Shown: piece after piece, positions 62,066 to 64,000 of the stretch
Position numbering within the stretch: the first letter of the stretch is position 1
Layout of the letters: every line of letters begins with the position of its first letter
Source: Gleimia hominis
Lineage (GTDB): Bacteria > Actinomycetota > Actinomycetes > Actinomycetales > Actinomycetaceae
NCBI RefSeq assembly: GCF_002871945.2
Contig: NZ_CP126963.1
Coordinates: 310,001 to 374,000 of the forward strand
DNA length: 64,000 nucleotides
Reading direction: 5' to 3'
Notes under the pieces: generated by a model
Databases searched by the model: none
The model's input: the letters and a program-made list of their open reading frames with translations, nothing else
What the model was told of the DNA's origin: nothing
Position numbers and translations under genes: made by a program

Positions 62066-62701
62066 TTAAATCTCCTTCCGGTTCGCAATATCCCCCGTGC
62101 GTTCATTCCACGGCTGCGCATCCCGATGCGGAGTGATAACCAAATGCGGGTTTGTAATTGACGGATCCGGCAGAGGCGCAATCCCATCCTCATGGCCATA
62201 CTTTGCCCGCAGCTCGTCAATCGGCCCCCAATCCAACGCGCGGGCCGGGCACGCAGCCACACACGCCGGGTCCTCACCCTGTGCACGATAATCCGCGCAC
62301 AAATCACACTTCGTCATGTGCCCCAACTCCGCATTAAACTGGGGGGCTGAATACGGGCACGCCCACTCGCAATAACGGCACCCTACGCATTTACCCGGAT
62401 CCACCGTCACAGTCCCGTCCGCGTTCTTATGCATCGCAGTGGTGGGGCACACCTCCACACAAATGGGGTTCTCGCAGTGGTTACAAGAAATGGACGTGTA
62501 GTAAGAAAACACGTTCGGGGTGTAGGTATCGCCATTGCGCTGCCAAGTACCTCCGGAATATTCAACAACGCGGCGCCAGTTAACTCCCAAAGGTGTGTCA
62601 TGCTTGTCTTTGCAAGCAATTTGGCAAGCCTTACAACCATTGCAAAGCGTCTGGTTGAAATAAAAACCCAAGTTCTTATCCGCCATTAAAACCCCTCCCA
62701 T
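62066..62701 (-). CDS. dmsB: DMSO reductase iron-sulfur subunit
   Basis: 211 residues with four ferredoxin-type Cys groups: CNGCKACQIAC, CNHCENPICVEVCPTTAMH, CVGCRYCEWACPYSAPQF and CDLCADYRAQGEDPACVAACPARALDWGPIDEL. This closely parallels E. coli DmsB and is enough for four 4Fe-4S clusters carrying electrons from DmsC to DmsA. It is the first gene of the operon; the promoter is in the AT-rich divergent gap. Confidence 0.95.
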   Translation of the reverse strand: MGGVLMADKNLGFYFNQTLCNGCKACQIACKDKHDTPLGVNWRRVVEYSGGTWQRNGDTYTPNVFSYYTSISCNHCENPICVEVCPTTAMHKNADGTVTVDPGKCVGCRYCEWACPYSAPQFNAELGHMTKCDLCADYRAQGEDPACVAACPARALDWGPIDELRAKYGHEDGIAPLPDPSITNPHLVITPHRDAQPWNERTGDIANRKEI

Positions 62702-63034
62702 CTGTCTATGTGCCGCTAGATTAGCAAGCCTAAAAACTAAGAAAACAAATGCTTGTTTCTACGCTCAAATCAGCACAAAGATATTAAGTAAATACCAGAC
62801 GGATTGCTTGCATAAAGACTTTAGTCCTACGTGTAAACCCGCGATATAGTGCGGAAAGGTGCGATCAAACAAAAATCGTGCGCAAACGCAACTGCGTTAA
62901 AGCACCCTTTAAAGAAACGCATATAAGTGCCATGTGTTGCGGGCAGGTAAAGCGTGTTTTGAAAATAAAGATTATGCGAGACAATGAAGATGGTTTCGAG
63001 AAATCTAAAACATGAACTAACCGAGGAGAGTTCG
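62702..63034. promoter_or_regulatory. AT-rich divergent promoter region, dmsB / DUF6457-moaE
   Basis: 333 bases, clearly more AT-rich than the flanks. An inverted repeat AAACAA-ATGC-TTGTTT lies at 62743-62758, about 42 bases upstream of dmsB, a fitting place for a regulator of anaerobic or Mo-dependent expression. A second TTGCTTGCAT occurs near 62804. The frame opening at ATG 62984 runs into DUF6457 but has no ribosome binding site. Confidence 0.5.
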
Positions 63035-63361
63035 TTGACTACTGAAGAACACACCAGTAAAAAACACAAACGCAAAGACGACCCAGCGGTCATGGCGCAG
63101 ATGCGCAAATGGCTCACGATGGCGAGCAAAGAACTAAACCTCGACCCGCAGATTATTTCTGAAGTAGAAAAGGACTTGTTGCGGCTCACAGGGTTCACGG
63201 CGCACAATATTTCGCGTCCCGGAACGCCGCTGACCGCGTTCCTCGTGGGGCTGGCCGCAAACCCCCAGTCCGCTCCCGAGGCAGTTGAACAAATTCGCGA
63301 CATCGTTTCGCGCCTCCAAGACCTCGGGAAAGAAGCCGACCTGGGTGAGGACGTGCGGTGA
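63035..63361 (+). CDS. DUF6457 protein
   Basis: 108 residues from TTG 63035 with GAGGAGA 6 bases upstream. A basic N-terminus precedes the DUF6457-like core (MRKWLTMASKELNLDPQIISEVEKDLLRLTGFTAHNISRPGTPLTAFLVGLAA). In actinobacteria this domain is found fused to or beside MobA, so it probably helps cofactor assembly. It overlaps moaE by GTGA. Confidence 0.8.
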   Translation: MTTEEHTSKKHKRKDDPAVMAQMRKWLTMASKELNLDPQIISEVEKDLLRLTGFTAHNISRPGTPLTAFLVGLAANPQSAPEAVEQIRDIVSRLQDLGKEADLGEDVR

Positions 63362-63783
63362 CCGCACGGATTGTTCGCGCCGAAATCTGGGATCAACCGA
63401 TTGATCCGCAGACTATTACGGCAGAAGTGACGGAAGATAAAGCGGGCGCAATAGTCACGTTCACGGGCGCGGTGCGCAACCACGACGAAGGGCGGGCGGT
63501 TACGGACATTGAATACTCCGCCCACCCCACAGCCGCGCAAGTGATCGGCGAAATACTAGGTGACATTGCAGGACGCGAAGGGGTGCACGCGATTTCTTGC
63601 GTCCACCGCACCGGACACCTCACGGTCGGGGACGTGGCAATGGTGGCGGTCGTTGCTGCATCACACCGCTCACAGGCGTTCTCCACCGTGGCCCTACTAG
63701 TTGACGAGGTTAAACGGCGCCTACCCGTTTGGAAAAAACAGCAGTTCCCCGACGGCACCCACGAGTGGACCGGCTCCGCCTAA
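63358..63783 (+). CDS. moaE: Molybdopterin synthase catalytic subunit MoaE
   Basis: 141 residues from GTG 63358, coupled to DUF6457. MoaE with thiocarboxylated MoaD makes molybdopterin from cPMP. Landmarks: GAIVTFTGAVRNHDEGRAVTDIEYSAHPTA, the RTGHLTVGDVAMVAVVAASHR stretch, and the catalytic VWKKQ near the end. MoaD is not encoded in the window. The last 13 bases of the gene (ACCGGCTCCGCC and part of the stop) belong to the repeat array that follows. Confidence 0.93.
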   Translation: MTARIVRAEIWDQPIDPQTITAEVTEDKAGAIVTFTGAVRNHDEGRAVTDIEYSAHPTAAQVIGEILGDIAGREGVHAISCVHRTGHLTVGDVAMVAVVAASHRSQAFSTVALLVDEVKRRLPVWKKQQFPDGTHEWTGSA

Positions 63784-63898
63784 CCAAGGAGAGGGAGGAA
63801 CGGCTCCGCCTAACCAGGTAGAGGGGGATCGACTCCGCCTAGCCCGATAGAGGAGGCCGGCTTCACCCCACTAGATCGAGGGGGCCGGGCTCCGCTTA
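63771..63898 (+). repeat. About 30-bp tandem repeat starting inside moaE
   Basis: About five diverging units of 28-31 bases, beginning 63771, 63801, 63830, 63858 and 63886. Each opens with CGG/CGA-CTCCGCCTA-type sequence (the third and fourth are diverged) and ends in a purine-rich GAGAGGG/GAGGGGG. Unit 1 codes for the last four residues and stop of moaE. Confidence 0.8.
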
Positions 63899-63954
63899 AC
63901 CCGATAGAGTCTCGCGCACAACTGGATGCGCTCGCGGTAGGGAGCTCGATGTAT

Positions 63955-63975
63955 GGGGCTTGCGGGCCCCCTTTT
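63955..63975 (+). terminator. Possible terminator after moaE
   Basis: GGGGC (63955-63959), a 6-base loop, GCCCC (63966-63970), C, then TTTT. The stem is short but the position downstream of the moaE repeats fits. Confidence 0.4.
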
Positions 63976-64000
63976 CATGCCGGGGGAACTTCATGCCGTG

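Noticed and set aside
62984..63034. N-terminal extension of DUF6457 from ATG 62984
   Set aside because: No ribosome binding site before that ATG, and a strong one precedes TTG 63035; the extension shows no family sequence.

Overview
This window comes from a high-GC Gram-positive bacterium, most likely of the family Actinomycetaceae; I cannot fix the genus. The evidence is gene order: prfB-ftsE-ftsX-smpB, an LCP/TIGR03089/whiB/GT2/DUF3499 block, mtrA-mtrB-lpqB-comF-hpf-secA, and sigR-type sigma factor beside aroA-rsgA. These match Mycobacterium and other actinobacteria as I remember them. Supporting signs are WhiB, a tiny bL37 ribosomal protein gene, a DtxR-type iron box, frequent GTG/TTG starts and a tmRNA tag (AEHNRTDFALAA) of actinobacterial type. 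Nearly everything is chromosomal core; I see no phage, IS element, integrase, CRISPR array or rRNA, and no tRNA apart from the tRNA-like part of tmRNA.

Layout. 0-1.7 kb: tail of a Tad/Flp pilus locus. 1.7-6.5 kb: prfB, ftsEX, an M23 peptidase likely partnered with FtsEX, and smpB. 6.6-9.4 kb: small metabolic genes, an IsdG-type heme monooxygenase and the tmRNA gene. 9.7-14 kb: adenylate cyclase, a two-component system and galE. 14-24 kb: a cell-envelope polymer cluster (two LCP ligases, DUF2304, TIGR03089, WhiB, a giant membrane glycosyltransferase, DUF5719, a zincin-like protein without its HExxH motif, DUF3499). 24-28 kb: mtrA-mtrB-lpqB. 28-37 kb: comF, hpf, an iron-box-controlled cell-wall heme protein (HtaA domain), secA, an Rv3235-like gene and a LysM protein. 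37-40.6 kb: conserved actinobacterial hypotheticals, a BldC-like HTH, a SAF/CpaB-like protein and a CpaE-like ATPase. 40.6-50 kb: sbcCD, hisN-like phosphatase, rsgA, aroA, DoxX, then sigR/rsrA-type genes and bL37.

50-63.8 kb is a dense molybdenum region: a fused ModB-ModC transporter, ModA, an HTH-TOBE regulator, moeA, mogA, moaC, moaE and DUF6457. Among them lies a DMSO-reductase-type operon (dmsB, dmsC, dmsA, a second dmsC paralogue, a TorD/DmsD chaperone) that ends in an unrecognised 15-cysteine protein translationally coupled to both the chaperone and moaC. This co-packages Mo import, cofactor synthesis, enzyme maturation and the enzyme, and it is the best candidate here for something undescribed.

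Two themes cross the window. One is heme and iron: the iron-boxed HtaA surface protein and an IsdG/MhuD-type monooxygenase with the N7/W67/H77 triad. The other is a scatter of short direct tandem repeats (24-34 bp units, 2-5 copies) just downstream of genes (after smpB, DUF5719, lpqB, dmsA, and reaching into moaE), with a 27-bp example inside the glycosyltransferase gene.
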